Below are positions 47,201 through 54,546 of a stretch of 64,000 nucleotides of DNA, in pieces; the first letter of the stretch is position 1; each line of letters starts with the position of its first letter. This stretch comes from Methylocapsa aurea (GTDB lineage Bacteria > Pseudomonadota > Alphaproteobacteria > Rhizobiales > Beijerinckiaceae): NCBI RefSeq assembly GCF_000746085.1, contig NZ_JQKO01000001.1, positions 596,575 to 660,574 on the forward strand, read 5' to 3'. The position numbers and the translations under genes were made by a program. Under the pieces are notes generated by a model. It ran no database searches. It was not told the origin of the DNA and saw only the letters and a program-made list of their open reading frames with translations.

Positions 47201-47744
47201 CTTTTCGGCCATCGAGCAGGATCACATTCCGATCGGAGCGGACGCGGCCGCGCTGGCCTTGGCCCGCGAATTCCAGCGCGCGCCGCTGGCCCTCGGGACC
47301 CTCGATTTCGACATTAGCGCAGCTTCGGGCGTTGTGCGTCTTTCGCCAACCCCCAAAGGCGGCGCTGGAGCAAAGCCATTCGCGCCCGAGCAACCCGTGA
47401 CCACGACTGTTTCCGCAGCGCTAAACCTGCGCGATGCGACCCTCGAAGAGCATCTCGTCTTCACCTTGAATCGGCCAGCGAAGGATTGGGACGGCCGCGC
47501 GCCATCGATCACGCTGAAGCTGAAAGGGCCTTGGTCAAAGCCGGTTCGTGAAATCGACGCCGCATCCTTCGCCAATGCGCTCGCAGCGCGCGCCATTCTG
47601 CGCGAAAGCGCCCGGATCGAAGCCTTTGAATTCGACGTTCGTGAACGCGCATTTTTCCACCAGCGCCTGTTGTCGGAACGGCGCCGCGCGCAAGAACGAA
47701 TAAAGATGGAAGAAGCTGCTGGAATAGCCGGGTCGGCGAATTGA
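44289..47744 (+). CDS. AsmA family outer-membrane-assembly protein
   Basis: 1151 residues, start read as TTG at 44289, since an in-frame TAG lies nine bases upstream. A single N-terminal helix (LTVLAVLLILLLTAALVGPYF) anchors it, followed by DWRAQRELIEVRLTQAIGEP and VRLTQ-type AsmA motifs, then a long Ala/Leu-rich periplasmic repeat region of beta strands and the C-terminal AsmA_2 part. The AsmA/YhdP group bridges inner and outer membranes and is linked to phospholipid transport. The C-terminus is basic and charged (ERRRAQERIKMEEAAG). Confidence 0.87.
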   Translation: MRDSLTVLAVLLILLLTAALVGPYFVDWRAQRELIEVRLTQAIGEPAHIGGAIELRLLPTPYLSLENVELADETAPIRLAVAKLRIEIAIAPLLRGEIDFIEALFEAPRLDLTLAADGSFPIPRQPPALAANMRFERIAIEKGTLAIQDPARRRSLVLEEIALDAEAASVSGPFKGSGALKIAGERNAFRFSANASEESRLKLKLIVDASARRPRADLDGVLSLVGGEGHFLSPSFSGAAKFQDLPDPPWRLSGWLNVDSRKAGLANLDLRIGDEDRPLSATGEAELDWSAAPKARARLRSSPIDLDRWFAANGGAPTPASFLAGLQSALAAAPPWPLELSYGAENLRLGGETFKDLSTNLVLGAGQAAWLRFEAQGPGQSRLSFDGGVQMQPLPGFEGRIAARAADWRGLRDWFAVMAPQLAPALKGLPFRAIDAAAQAHVSPTGIRIANLDMMLDGSTVSGTAEYAPATPDLPSRLAAELVAASLDLSGLPASLPDLQGPVTGMDLSLRFGAKALTLGRIGQGKSDLGALDVKLVKQGARIELEEFTWEGLDGAVVTASGALSKQAAHIDAKVEAARPGGLIDLVGFLAPSPATAFLRSRAAALSPADVTVTADAVFAGGHVDLTALTLEGKGGGTQISATARPDPTHPGHMQIAAALDAKESPALLLLLGAPSASDSGLGPGHIDISAHGPAGEMLEARIKALLAGTAFDFQGQMNADLARPSIAGELHLFTKDASPLLRAAGLALPDFSTKLPTDFSAALIWSKDRLEAQNIKGGIANGRLAGSLAYGKTSGGDKMLTGDIAIEKTSMTTLFALLLGPPQPARVAEAWSSLKFASPDFDLPASALALTLRSLELPSGLSARPARLTLEAAPGRLALRDLQLKFGEGAAKGEVDLRREGATVALQARLALDDIAFDLPGGRGRISASLDIAGTGQSADALMAGLAGSGHAAIADLTAPSCDPSAPARVFSAIEQDHIPIGADAAALALAREFQRAPLALGTLDFDISAASGVVRLSPTPKGGAGAKPFAPEQPVTTTVSAALNLRDATLEEHLVFTLNRPAKDWDGRAPSITLKLKGPWSKPVREIDAASFANALAARAILRESARIEAFEFDVRERAFFHQRLLSERRRAQERIKMEEAAGIAGSAN

Positions 47745-47761
47745 GCGACCGCAAAACGCGC

Positions 47762-48004
47762 CTATTGAGAACGCCGCGCAGCATTCAGAACGAAGACCCG
47801 GATCGCGGATGAAAGATTGGCCTCGCCGCGCCCGGCGTCAATTGTTGCGACCAGCGCGGCGAGCGACAGGCCGCGCGCGGCGGCGATCTCCTTCAGGCTT
47901 TCCCAAAAAGCATGTTCCAAGGAGATGCTGGTGCGATGGCCCGCGATGGCGAGCGAGTGCTTGACGATCGCGCTCGAAGCCGAAGGCGTTCCGTCAGTCC
48001 GCAT
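47762..48004 (-). CDS. Ribbon-helix-helix domain protein
   Basis: 80 residues from the ATG at 48004; an ATG nine codons earlier overlaps the DUF4169 gene more. HRTSISLEHAFWESLKEIAA followed by RGLSLAALVATIDAGR matches the RHH_4 family, in which a short strand (TSISLE) and two helices form a dimeric DNA-binding fold. It may act as a transcription regulator. It is the last of three minus-strand genes after ssrA (sspB, DUF4169, this). Confidence 0.82.
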   Translation of the reverse strand: MRTDGTPSASSAIVKHSLAIAGHRTSISLEHAFWESLKEIAAARGLSLAALVATIDAGRGEANLSSAIRVFVLNAARRSQ

Positions 48005-48203
48005 GATCGTCGGGTGAACTTTCGCGGTCATCCCGCTTATGCGCCTCGAAGCGGCGCGACTCCAAAGCGCGCGATATTTGCGCGGCCGAGCGTTCAGCGG
48101 CGCTTCGACCGAACTTGGTTCTGTTGGCGGCCGCCTCGTTCGTCGCGAGGATGCGCGCCCTGGCCTTGCGGGCGCGGCGGAGATTGACGATTTCGCCCAT
48201 CAC
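47994..48203 (-). CDS. DUF4169 family protein
   Basis: 69 residues. MGEIVNLRRARKARARILAT and ANRTKFGRSAAER are the recognisable DUF4169 pattern, an alphaproteobacterial family of small basic proteins of unknown role. Its first codons overlap the end of sspB, and its end overlaps the ribbon-helix-helix gene, so the three are translated from one message. Starting one codon later (MGEIV) is equally likely. Confidence 0.85.
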   Translation of the reverse strand: MMGEIVNLRRARKARARILATNEAAANRTKFGRSAAERSAAQISRALESRRFEAHKRDDRESSPDDHAD

Positions 48204-48787
48204 GTCTTCTTGCGAAAAGCGTCGATTGACACAACCTTGGCCTCGCCCGGCGCTTCCCCAGCATCGGCGCCATCCCGATCTTCGGCGGACCTGACGGCGC
48301 TCTCGCGCGGCTTCGCCTTTTCGCCGCCATCGGGCGGATTGGTCGCTGTCGACGGCGACGCGTCGAGCGCGACAAGGTGCGGGCTTGGCTGTGCGGATCC
48401 GGCGTCATTGGCGCCGGTCTCGCCCAGCTCCTCCTCGGGGTCGAATTTCAAGTCGAACCCAACGGAAGGATCGGAGAAGCGGGTCACGGCATCGAAAGGA
48501 ATGAGCAGCATTTCCGGAACGTTCTTGAACGACAGGCCGACTTCAAAAGCATGATCGGTGACGCTCAAATCCCAGAACTGGTGCTGCAAAATAATTGTCA
48601 TTTCATCGGGATAACGCTCGCGCATTCGCGCGGAAAGCCGCACCCCCCGCGCATGCGTGCGGAAGGAAATGTAGAAATGATGTTCGCCCGGAAGACCTTC
48701 ACGCGCCGCTTCGGCGAGAACTTTGCGGACGACGCCGCGCAATGCGTCCTGGACCAGTACATCGTAGCGGATCAGATCGGTCGCCAT
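48200..48787 (-). CDS. sspB: SspB, adaptor for the ClpXP protease
   Basis: 195 residues. The N-terminal 120 residues form the SspB fold, with HFYISFRTHARGVRLSARMR, MTIILQHQFWDLSVTDHAFE and VGLSFKNVPEMLLIPFDAV, the alphaproteobacterial version. The tail is acidic and Ala/Pro-rich, ending VVSIDAFRKKT, corresponding to the linker and ClpX-docking end of SspB. The protein carries ssrA-tagged peptides to ClpXP. ssrA itself is encoded directly upstream on the same strand (48860-49178), a notable match of adaptor and tag gene. It overlaps the DUF4169 gene downstream. Confidence 0.92.
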   Translation of the reverse strand: MATDLIRYDVLVQDALRGVVRKVLAEAAREGLPGEHHFYISFRTHARGVRLSARMRERYPDEMTIILQHQFWDLSVTDHAFEVGLSFKNVPEMLLIPFDAVTRFSDPSVGFDLKFDPEEELGETGANDAGSAQPSPHLVALDASPSTATNPPDGGEKAKPRESAVRSAEDRDGADAGEAPGEAKVVSIDAFRKKT

Positions 48788-48854
48788 TCAAAACGCCCAC
48801 GCGGATAGTTCGCCGTGCCAGACCTCGGACCCGGCAAAAGCTGGCCCTTACATA

Positions 48855-48885
48855 AAAGTGGAGGCTTCTGTTGCCAGGTGCCTCC
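48855..48885 (-). terminator. Hairpin at the 3' end of ssrA
   Basis: On the minus strand GGAGGC (48885-48880) pairs with GCCTCC (48865-48860) around a 14-base loop, followed by ACTTTTAT. It can end the tmRNA precursor, or form the last helix of the coding half. The T-run is short, so read-through into sspB is possible. Confidence 0.6.
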
Positions 48886-49178
48886 GAACCCCGCCTTAGA
48901 GTGCTACCGCTAAGGACTTTAATTTCGGTACTATTACCGCATTACGCGGCAACGGCCACCGGAGCATAGTTGTCATTGGCAACTATAAAGTTCGGCCCGA
49001 TGACGGCGGAACCATGCCGAGCGAAAGGACATCCTTTACACCCCCCGTCGAACCTATTTCGCCCCCGCCAAAATCCGCTTTTTCAAGACGGATTTTGGTG
49101 GAGGCGCCGGGTACCGCCCCCGGGTCCGAAGAGCTTATTTCGAAGCCGTTTATCGCCATAGCCGCACGAGGCGGCAGA
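48860..49178 (-). ncRNA. ssrA: tmRNA, permuted two-piece form
   Basis: On the minus strand the acceptor half comes first: a T-arm-like stem CCGGG-GGCGGTA-CCCGG, then the acceptor strand CGCCTCC-A-CCA ending at 49096. A spacer follows, with the inverted repeat AAATCCG...CGGATTT, then the coding half, beginning GGGGGCG at 49066-49060, which pairs exactly (with one G-T) to CGCCTCC. The conserved AATAGGTTCGACGG follows. The tag frame reads GCC AAT GAC AAC TAT GCT CCG and on to GCG TAA (48980-48942), giving ANDNYAPVAVAA. This is the circularly permuted alphaproteobacterial gene. Ends are approximate; a TATATT box near 49185 may be the promoter. Confidence 0.93.
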
Positions 49179-49215
49179 TCGAATATAAGCATAACCGCGA
49201 TATTTGCTAGGCCGA

Positions 49216-50010
49216 ATGGCGAACGGCCGCCGCCGAGGAGGGCGCAGCTTGCGCGAGTTAAAAAAAGAGCAAGTCAGATCAAGTTTTTATGGCCTGATCG
49301 AGCTGATTCTTAGCCTTGGCGGCATTGTCCTGATCGCCGGCGTTCTATGTATGTTCATTGTGGGCGTCCTGCTCGCGGCGGACGCCGTCATAGGCCATTG
49401 GGCGCTGACTGATGCTCTCAGCGAGACGATCGATGCGGGAAGCGACAAGGCCTTGACCTTTGTGGCCCTCGCGGCCTCCTTCCTTGCCTATGTTTGCGTC
49501 GGTTTCGCGGTCTTGATCGCGGCCCGGTTTCGAGGCGGTCAAAATTGGCGCGACCTCATCGCCTGGCAGCCCTGGAGCTTATGGCGCAACGAGCGCCGGT
49601 TCTGGCTGATCATTGGGGCGACCTTCCTCTATGGTTTCGCGGCCGACATCGCCCTCCGCCATTTTTATCCGCAATCCGAGGATTGGCTGACAATGCCCAA
49701 GGACTTGGTCGCGGCGGCTCTGCTTTCGCTCCTCGCCGTGGTTTTCGCCCCGGTGACGGAGGAGCTGGTTTTTCGCGGCTGGATCTTTACGAATTTGCGC
49801 CGCAATTTCAGCTTTGCGACGGCGCTGCTGGCGAGCTCGGTCATATTCGCCGGGATGCATTATGAAAGCACGCATCTCTATGCGCTGGCGGTGTTTCCGG
49901 TTGGCCTCGCGCTGGGGGCGCTCCGCGAGATTGCCGGCAGCATCAAGCCGGCGATCGCCTTTCACGCCTTCAACAACTTCCTTGCCTGTTGCCTGAGCCT
50001 TCTCGATTGA
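49216..50010 (+). CDS. CPBP (CAAX-type) intramembrane metalloprotease-like protein
   Basis: 264 residues from the ATG at 49216; a TTG four codons earlier is possible. Six to seven hydrophobic helices. The family motifs are present: EELVFRGWIFTNLRR (the EExxxR motif), GMHYESTHLYAL and AFHAFNNFLACC (the two His/Asn motifs). Members are the bacterial relatives of the eukaryotic CAAX protease and are often involved in bacteriocin immunity or peptide processing. The gene is divergent from ssrA, with the start very close to the ssrA promoter. Confidence 0.88.
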   Translation: MANGRRRGGRSLRELKKEQVRSSFYGLIELILSLGGIVLIAGVLCMFIVGVLLAADAVIGHWALTDALSETIDAGSDKALTFVALAASFLAYVCVGFAVLIAARFRGGQNWRDLIAWQPWSLWRNERRFWLIIGATFLYGFAADIALRHFYPQSEDWLTMPKDLVAAALLSLLAVVFAPVTEELVFRGWIFTNLRRNFSFATALLASSVIFAGMHYESTHLYALAVFPVGLALGALREIAGSIKPAIAFHAFNNFLACCLSLLD

Positions 50011-50113
50011 GGCGGATGGCCGGCAAATCCGGCTTTCCGGCGGCCTTGCCTGAGATGGCTATCGCCTTTAGCGGGACAGGTTCTTCAAGGCCTTTCCCGA
50101 AGGATCAACCAAT

Positions 50114-50923
50114 ATGCAGCCCTATCTCGATCTTATCGCCAAAATCCTGCGCGAGGGCGAAGCGAAATCCGACCGCACCGGAACCGGAACCCGCTCGCTT
50201 TTCGGCCATCAGATGCGGTTCGATCTCAGCCAGGGATTCCCGCTGGTCACGACCAAGAAGCTGCATTGGAAATCCATCGTCCATGAGCTTCTCTGGTTTT
50301 TGCGCGGCGACACGAATATCGCCTATCTGAAGGAAAATGGCGTCGGCATTTGGGACGAATGGGCAAACGCCAACGGCGATCTTGGACCGATTTACGGCAA
50401 GCAATGGCGCTCTTGGGAGACGCCGGACGGCCGGGCCATCGACCAGATTTCAGACATTGTTCAGGAGATCGCCCGCAATCCGTTTTCGCGCCGGTTGATC
50501 GTTTCGGCCTGGAACCCCGTCGATCTGCCGAAAATGGCCTTGGCGCCTTGTCACTGCCTGTTCCAGTTCAATGTGCGCGAGGACACGGCTGGCGTTCGCC
50601 GGCTGGACTGCCAGCTTTACCAACGGTCGGCAGACGCCTTCCTCGGCGTCCCTTTCAATATCGCGAGCTATGCGCTGCTGACCCATATGGTCGCTCACGT
50701 CTGCGGCCTAACGCCCGGCGATTTCGTCCATACATTCGGCGACGCCCATCTTTATGTGAACCATCTCGAACAGGCGAGGCTCCAGCTTTCGCGCGCGCCG
50801 CGACCCCTGCCCCGGCTCGAGCTGAACGCCAGCATCAAATCGATCTTCGATTTCCGCTACGACGACATCGTCCTCGATGCCTATGATCCCCATCCCGCCA
50901 TCAAGGCGCCGATCGCGGTGTGA
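50114..50923 (+). CDS. thyA: Thymidylate synthase
   Basis: 269 residues, normal for Thy[21 protein letters not shown] at the start, [20 protein letters not shown] binds the phosphate, the catalytic Cys 146 is in [11 protein letters not shown], and [19 protein letters not shown] is the dUMP site. It methylates dUMP to dTMP with methylene-tetrahydrofolate in the cytoplasm, making dihydrofolate that FolA (1.7 kb downstream) reduces. No thyX is seen. A TTCCCGAAGGATC site lies upstream. Confidence 0.97.
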   Translation: MQPYLDLIAKILREGEAKSDRTGTGTRSLFGHQMRFDLSQGFPLVTTKKLHWKSIVHELLWFLRGDTNIAYLKENGVGIWDEWANANGDLGPIYGKQWRSWETPDGRAIDQISDIVQEIARNPFSRRLIVSAWNPVDLPKMALAPCHCLFQFNVREDTAGVRRLDCQLYQRSADAFLGVPFNIASYALLTHMVAHVCGLTPGDFVHTFGDAHLYVNHLEQARLQLSRAPRPLPRLELNASIKSIFDFRYDDIVLDAYDPHPAIKAPIAV

Positions 50924-51047
50924 GCGAGGACGCCAAATCCCGCCGAGGGCGGTTCTGGCCGCGGCGATTTAGGTTCTCGCCGGAGGATCGGATAGGCTAT
51001 AGGCTTCCAGCGAATCGTCGTTTGAGCCCATAGGACATTGCCACGAT

Positions 51048-52070
51048 ATGACCCGCTCGGCATCGGCCGCAGGCGAAGGCCCGAGCGAGGTTCCCTCTTC
51101 GGGCGACAGCGCCCTTCTCAAGGCCTTGCCGGTCAAGATCTTGGCCGCGGCCTCGCCCACCGCGACCTCGCCCACCGCCCTCCCGGCCGCCTCGTCCATC
51201 GCCTTGCCCATCGCGGCGAGCAAGACCGCGATCAAGGCCGGAATCGCCTGGATGCTGGTCACGACCTTCCTGTTCGTATGCCAGGATTCGACTGTTCGCA
51301 TTCTGCTGGAGTCCTACCCGGCGACGGAAATCGCCTTCGCGCGCTATTTCATCCACCTTGTCGTGGCGACCTGCCTCGTCTGCTGGCGCAATCCGCGCCT
51401 GATGGCCTCACGCCGTCCCATGCTGCAGATGCTGCGATCGAGCCTTGTCCTCAGCATCACCTTGTTCGGGATGCTGGCGCTGCGGATCATGCCCTTCGTC
51501 GATTTCTCAGCCATCATCTGGGTGGCGCCGGTGCTCGTTACAGCGCTGTCGGTCTTCGTCCTGCGCGAGAAAGTCAGCCTCGGCGGTTGGGCGAGCGTCG
51601 TCGCGGGCCTCGTCGGCGTATGGGTGATCGTCGACCCCTCCCGGGTCGATTTCTCCCTGGCGATGCTGTTTCCCTTTCTCGCCGCCCTGACCAGCGCGCT
51701 GTATCAGATCACGACCAGAATGCTGCATTCGACCGATCCGCCGCTGACGACCTTATTCTACACGGCGATCGCCGGAAGCATTTTCTGCGGCGCATTTCTT
51801 CCCTTTGTCGGCCTCATCCCGAGCCTTGCGGACGCGGCGCTGATGCTGTTCCTCGGCGGGCTTGGCGTCACGAGCCATTTCTGCCTGATCCGCGCCTTCA
51901 ACGCCGCGCCGGCGAATATCGTCGCTCCGTTCGGCTACACGGCGCTGCTCTGGGCGGTTTTGTTCAGCCTCCTCGTCTTCTCCGAAGTTCCCAGCCTGCA
52001 AACCATGATCGGAGCCGGATTGATCGTCGCCGCCGGTCTGTTTATTTTCCTGCGCGAGCGAAAGACTTGA
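51048..52070 (+). CDS. EamA/DMT family transporter
   Basis: 340 residues with ten hydrophobic helices in two EamA halves, for instance GIAWMLVTTFLFVCQDSTV near residue 70 and MLFPFLAALTSALYQITTR in the second half. The first 60 residues are polar and Ala-rich (ALPAASSIALPIAASKTAIK), longer than usual for the family. Substrates in the family range from amino acids to nucleotide sugars, so none is assigned. It stands between thyA and the GNAT gene. Confidence 0.9.
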   Translation: MTRSASAAGEGPSEVPSSGDSALLKALPVKILAAASPTATSPTALPAASSIALPIAASKTAIKAGIAWMLVTTFLFVCQDSTVRILLESYPATEIAFARYFIHLVVATCLVCWRNPRLMASRRPMLQMLRSSLVLSITLFGMLALRIMPFVDFSAIIWVAPVLVTALSVFVLREKVSLGGWASVVAGLVGVWVIVDPSRVDFSLAMLFPFLAALTSALYQITTRMLHSTDPPLTTLFYTAIAGSIFCGAFLPFVGLIPSLADAALMLFLGGLGVTSHFCLIRAFNAAPANIVAPFGYTALLWAVLFSLLVFSEVPSLQTMIGAGLIVAAGLFIFLRERKT

Positions 52071-52101
52071 TGCGGCGGAGTTGGCGTCGGGAGCCATTGC
52101 A

Positions 52102-52599
52102 ATGAGGCCAATCGGCATTCGTCCGGCAAACCCCGCCGACACCGAGCTTATCTTCGCGCTTATCGCCGAACTTGCCGATTACGAGCAGCTCGCCCACGAG
52201 GTCGACGCCACGAAGGAGAGCCTCGCGGCCGCGCTGTTTTGCCAAAATCCGCGCGTCTTCTGCGACATCGCGGAACATCGGCGCGAAGCAGCCGGAATCG
52301 CGATATGGTTTTATACGTTCTCGACCTTTCGCGGGCGGCATGGGATCTGGGTCGAAGACCTGTTCGTTCGTCCAGCCTTTCGCGGGCAAGGGCTTGGCAA
52401 GGCGCTTCTGGCGGAGCTTGCGCGCCGCTGCGTCAATGAACATCTTGCCCGGCTCGAATGGTCGGTCCTTGACTGGAACGAACCGTCGATCGCCTTTTAC
52501 AAATCCTTGGGCGCGCGCATGATGGAGCAATGGACGAATTGCCGGGTCGAGGAGAGCGCCTTGTCGGAGCTGAGCTCGTCCGCGCCGCCGCGGGCGTGA
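52102..52599 (+). CDS. GNAT family N-acetyltransferase
   Basis: 165 residues from the ATG at 52102 (MRPIGIRPANPADTELIFAL); an in-frame TTG seven codons earlier is weaker. WVEDLFVRPAFRGQGLGKAL is motif A with the pyrophosphate loop of acetyl-CoA, and LEWSVLDWNEPSIAFYKSLG is the motif B region. This falls in the spermidine/diamine acetyltransferase-like group (WFYTF, EDLFV), though the substrate is unproven. Its stop codon overlaps the GTG of folA (GTGA), so the two are translationally coupled. Confidence 0.9.
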   Translation: MRPIGIRPANPADTELIFALIAELADYEQLAHEVDATKESLAAALFCQNPRVFCDIAEHRREAAGIAIWFYTFSTFRGRHGIWVEDLFVRPAFRGQGLGKALLAELARRCVNEHLARLEWSVLDWNEPSIAFYKSLGARMMEQWTNCRVEESALSELSSSAPPRA

Positions 52600-53129
52600 G
52601 CGCGCCTCTCGCCATCTACGCCGCGATCGCGCAAAACGGCGTGATCGGCGACGGCGATCGTCTGCCCTGGCGCCTTCCGAGCGACCTCAAGCGCTTTCGC
52701 GCCTTGACCATGGGCAAGCCGCTGCTGATGGGCCGCAAGACATTCGAGTCGATCGGACGTGCCTTGCCCGGACGCGAGACGATTATCCTCACCCGCGATC
52801 GGGATTTCGATCCGGCGACGGTTTGCGGAAAGGCGCAAGGCGTCTATGTCGCGCATGATCTCGAGAGGGCCTTGGCCTTGGCGCAAACCCGCGCGACGGC
52901 GATGGGAGCCGACGAAATCATTCTGGCGGGGGGCGCCGATCTTTACGCTTTGTTGATCGATCGCGCCGAGCGCATGCATCTGACCTTTGTCGATGCAACC
53001 CCGACAGGAGACGTGCGTTTCCCGGCCGTGGACTGGTCGCGTTGGGAGGAGTTGCGACACATCCGGCCAGAGCCCGAGGCCAAGGATGAAACGACATTCG
53101 CCTTCGTCGATTTCCATCGGCGACGATGA
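52596..53129 (+). CDS. folA: Dihydrofolate reductase
   Basis: 177 residues from the GTG at 52596, overlapping the stop of the GNAT gene by four bases; a longer upstream frame belongs to the acetyltransferase. IYAAIAQNGVIGDGDRLPWR holds the nicotinamide/pterin side, LPSDLKRFRALTMGKPLLMG and RKTFESIGRALPGRETIILT bind NADPH, and IILAGGADLYALLIDRAERM the C-terminal NADPH part. It regenerates tetrahydrofolate from dihydrofolate made by ThyA. Trimethoprim is the known inhibitor of the family. Confidence 0.96.
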   Translation: MSAPLAIYAAIAQNGVIGDGDRLPWRLPSDLKRFRALTMGKPLLMGRKTFESIGRALPGRETIILTRDRDFDPATVCGKAQGVYVAHDLERALALAQTRATAMGADEIILAGGADLYALLIDRAERMHLTFVDATPTGDVRFPAVDWSRWEELRHIRPEPEAKDETTFAFVDFHRRR

Positions 53130-53140
53130 AAATGGCCCTA

Positions 53141-53286
53141 GAACATGTCCCGAAAAAATTGACCGACTTTTTCGATATTTAGACATCGGATATATCCGAT
53201 GTCTCATCAGGACATGCTCCAACTTTTTCATTTTGAGCGAGTCCTTGTCGATCACATGATTCCATGTGATCGACAAGGACTCGCTC
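53141..53286. repeat. Compound palindromic repeat between folA and hflK
   Basis: Three inverted repeats lie in a row. CGAAAAA pairs with TTTTTCG at about 53151-53174. A perfect 24-base palindrome is centred on ATAT at 53181-53204 (AGACATCGGATA and its mirror). A perfect 24-bp stem with loop ATTC spans 53235-53258 and 53263-53286, starting GAGCGAGTCC and ending GGACTCGCTC. The outer sequence GAACATGTCC...GGACATGCTCC relates it to the other dispersed palindromes. Confidence 0.85.
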
Positions 53287-53424
53287 TAACGTCGAACACA
53301 GCGTCGTCATCGCGGGATGCATTGTAGTGCGCCGATAGCTCCCATATAAGAGCCGAGGCGGACCCTGATTGGGTCCACTCCCTCGCGCGCTCGCATTTTA
53401 CTTAAGCTTTTTGAAGAGAAACTC

Positions 53425-54546
53425 ATGCCGTGGATCAATGAAGGCGGAAATGGCGGCTCGTGGAAACCCGGCAACGGCGGACCCTGGGGACAAAAGCCAA
53501 GCGCGCCGCCGCCCGATTTCGAAGAATTTCTGCGCCGCGGCCAGGACAAGCTCAAGCAGTGGATGCCGGGCGGCGGCTCGGTCGGCGCGCGCGGGCTCCT
53601 GGCCTTGGTCCTTATCGGCGCGATCATCTGGCTGTTGTCCGGCTTCTACACCGTCGGCCCCAACGAAGTCGGACTGAACAAGATTTTCGGCCGTTACACC
53701 GGTAAGACCGGTCCCGGATTGAACTATAATCTGCCTTTCCCTGTCGGCGCGGTGCAAAAGCTCCAGGTCACCAATCGCAATGCGATCAACATCGGCTTCG
53801 GCGCGCGCCAGGACATCCGCGCCACGGGCGCGCAAATTCAGGTCGATTTGCCCGAAGAAAGCCTGATGCTGACCGGCGATGAAAATATCGCCGACGTCAA
53901 ATTCGTCGTGATCTGGCAGATCGATCCGGTGCGTCCGGAGGATTACGCCTTCAACATCGCCAATCAGCGCGAGACGGTGAAGGCGGTGGCCGAAAGCGCC
54001 ATGCGCGAGGTCATCGGCCGCAGCCAGATCCAACGGATCCTAACCGCCGAACGCAAGGTCATCGAGCCGGCCGTGCAGGAGCTCATGCAGAAGATCTTGA
54101 ACGAATACAAGGCCGGCATTCTGATCTTGCAGGTACAATTGCAATCGGTCGATCCGCCCGAGCAGGTCATCGCCGCCTTTCGCGACGTGACGGCGGCGCA
54201 GCAGGATCAGAACCGTTTGCGCAACGAGGCCGAGGCCTATGCCAATCGCGTCGTTCCCGAAGCGCGCGGCAAAGCAGCGGCGACCGTTCAGGAGGCCGAA
54301 GGCTATCGTCTGCAAACCGTCGCCGAGGCGACCGGCCAAGCTTCGCGCTTCAGCCAAATCTACGAGCAATATAAGAAGGCGCCTGACGTGACGCGGCAAC
54401 GAATCTATCTCGAAACCATGGAGCGCGTCTTTGGCGGCATGGACAAGGTCATCGTCGATCAGGGCGGCGCTCAAGGCCAAGGCGTTCTTCCTTATTTGCC
54501 GCTCAACGCGTTGACGGCCCGCCCTGCTGACGGAGCCCGCAAATGA
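53425..54546 (+). CDS. hflK: HflK, subunit of the FtsH-associated HflKC complex
   Basis: 373 residues. A Gly/Trp/Pro-rich start (GGNGGSWKPGNGGPWGQKPS) precedes one membrane helix (LLALVLIGAIIWLLSGFYTV). The SPFH/band 7 domain follows (VGPNEVGLNKIFGRYTGKTG), then a coiled coil rich in Ala/Glu (RNEAEAYANRVVPEARGKAA). HflK with HflC forms a large periplasmic cage around FtsH. The stop overlaps the hflC start by four bases (ATGA). Confidence 0.96.
   Translation: MPWINEGGNGGSWKPGNGGPWGQKPSAPPPDFEEFLRRGQDKLKQWMPGGGSVGARGLLALVLIGAIIWLLSGFYTVGPNEVGLNKIFGRYTGKTGPGLNYNLPFPVGAVQKLQVTNRNAINIGFGARQDIRATGAQIQVDLPEESLMLTGDENIADVKFVVIWQIDPVRPEDYAFNIANQRETVKAVAESAMREVIGRSQIQRILTAERKVIEPAVQELMQKILNEYKAGILILQVQLQSVDPPEQVIAAFRDVTAAQQDQNRLRNEAEAYANRVVPEARGKAAATVQEAEGYRLQTVAEATGQASRFSQIYEQYKKAPDVTRQRIYLETMERVFGGMDKVIVDQGGAQGQGVLPYLPLNALTARPADGARK

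Noticed and set aside
48983..49192. Short minus-strand open frame inside ssrA
   Set aside because: It coincides with the structured tmRNA; tag frame and acceptor pairing explain the sequence better.
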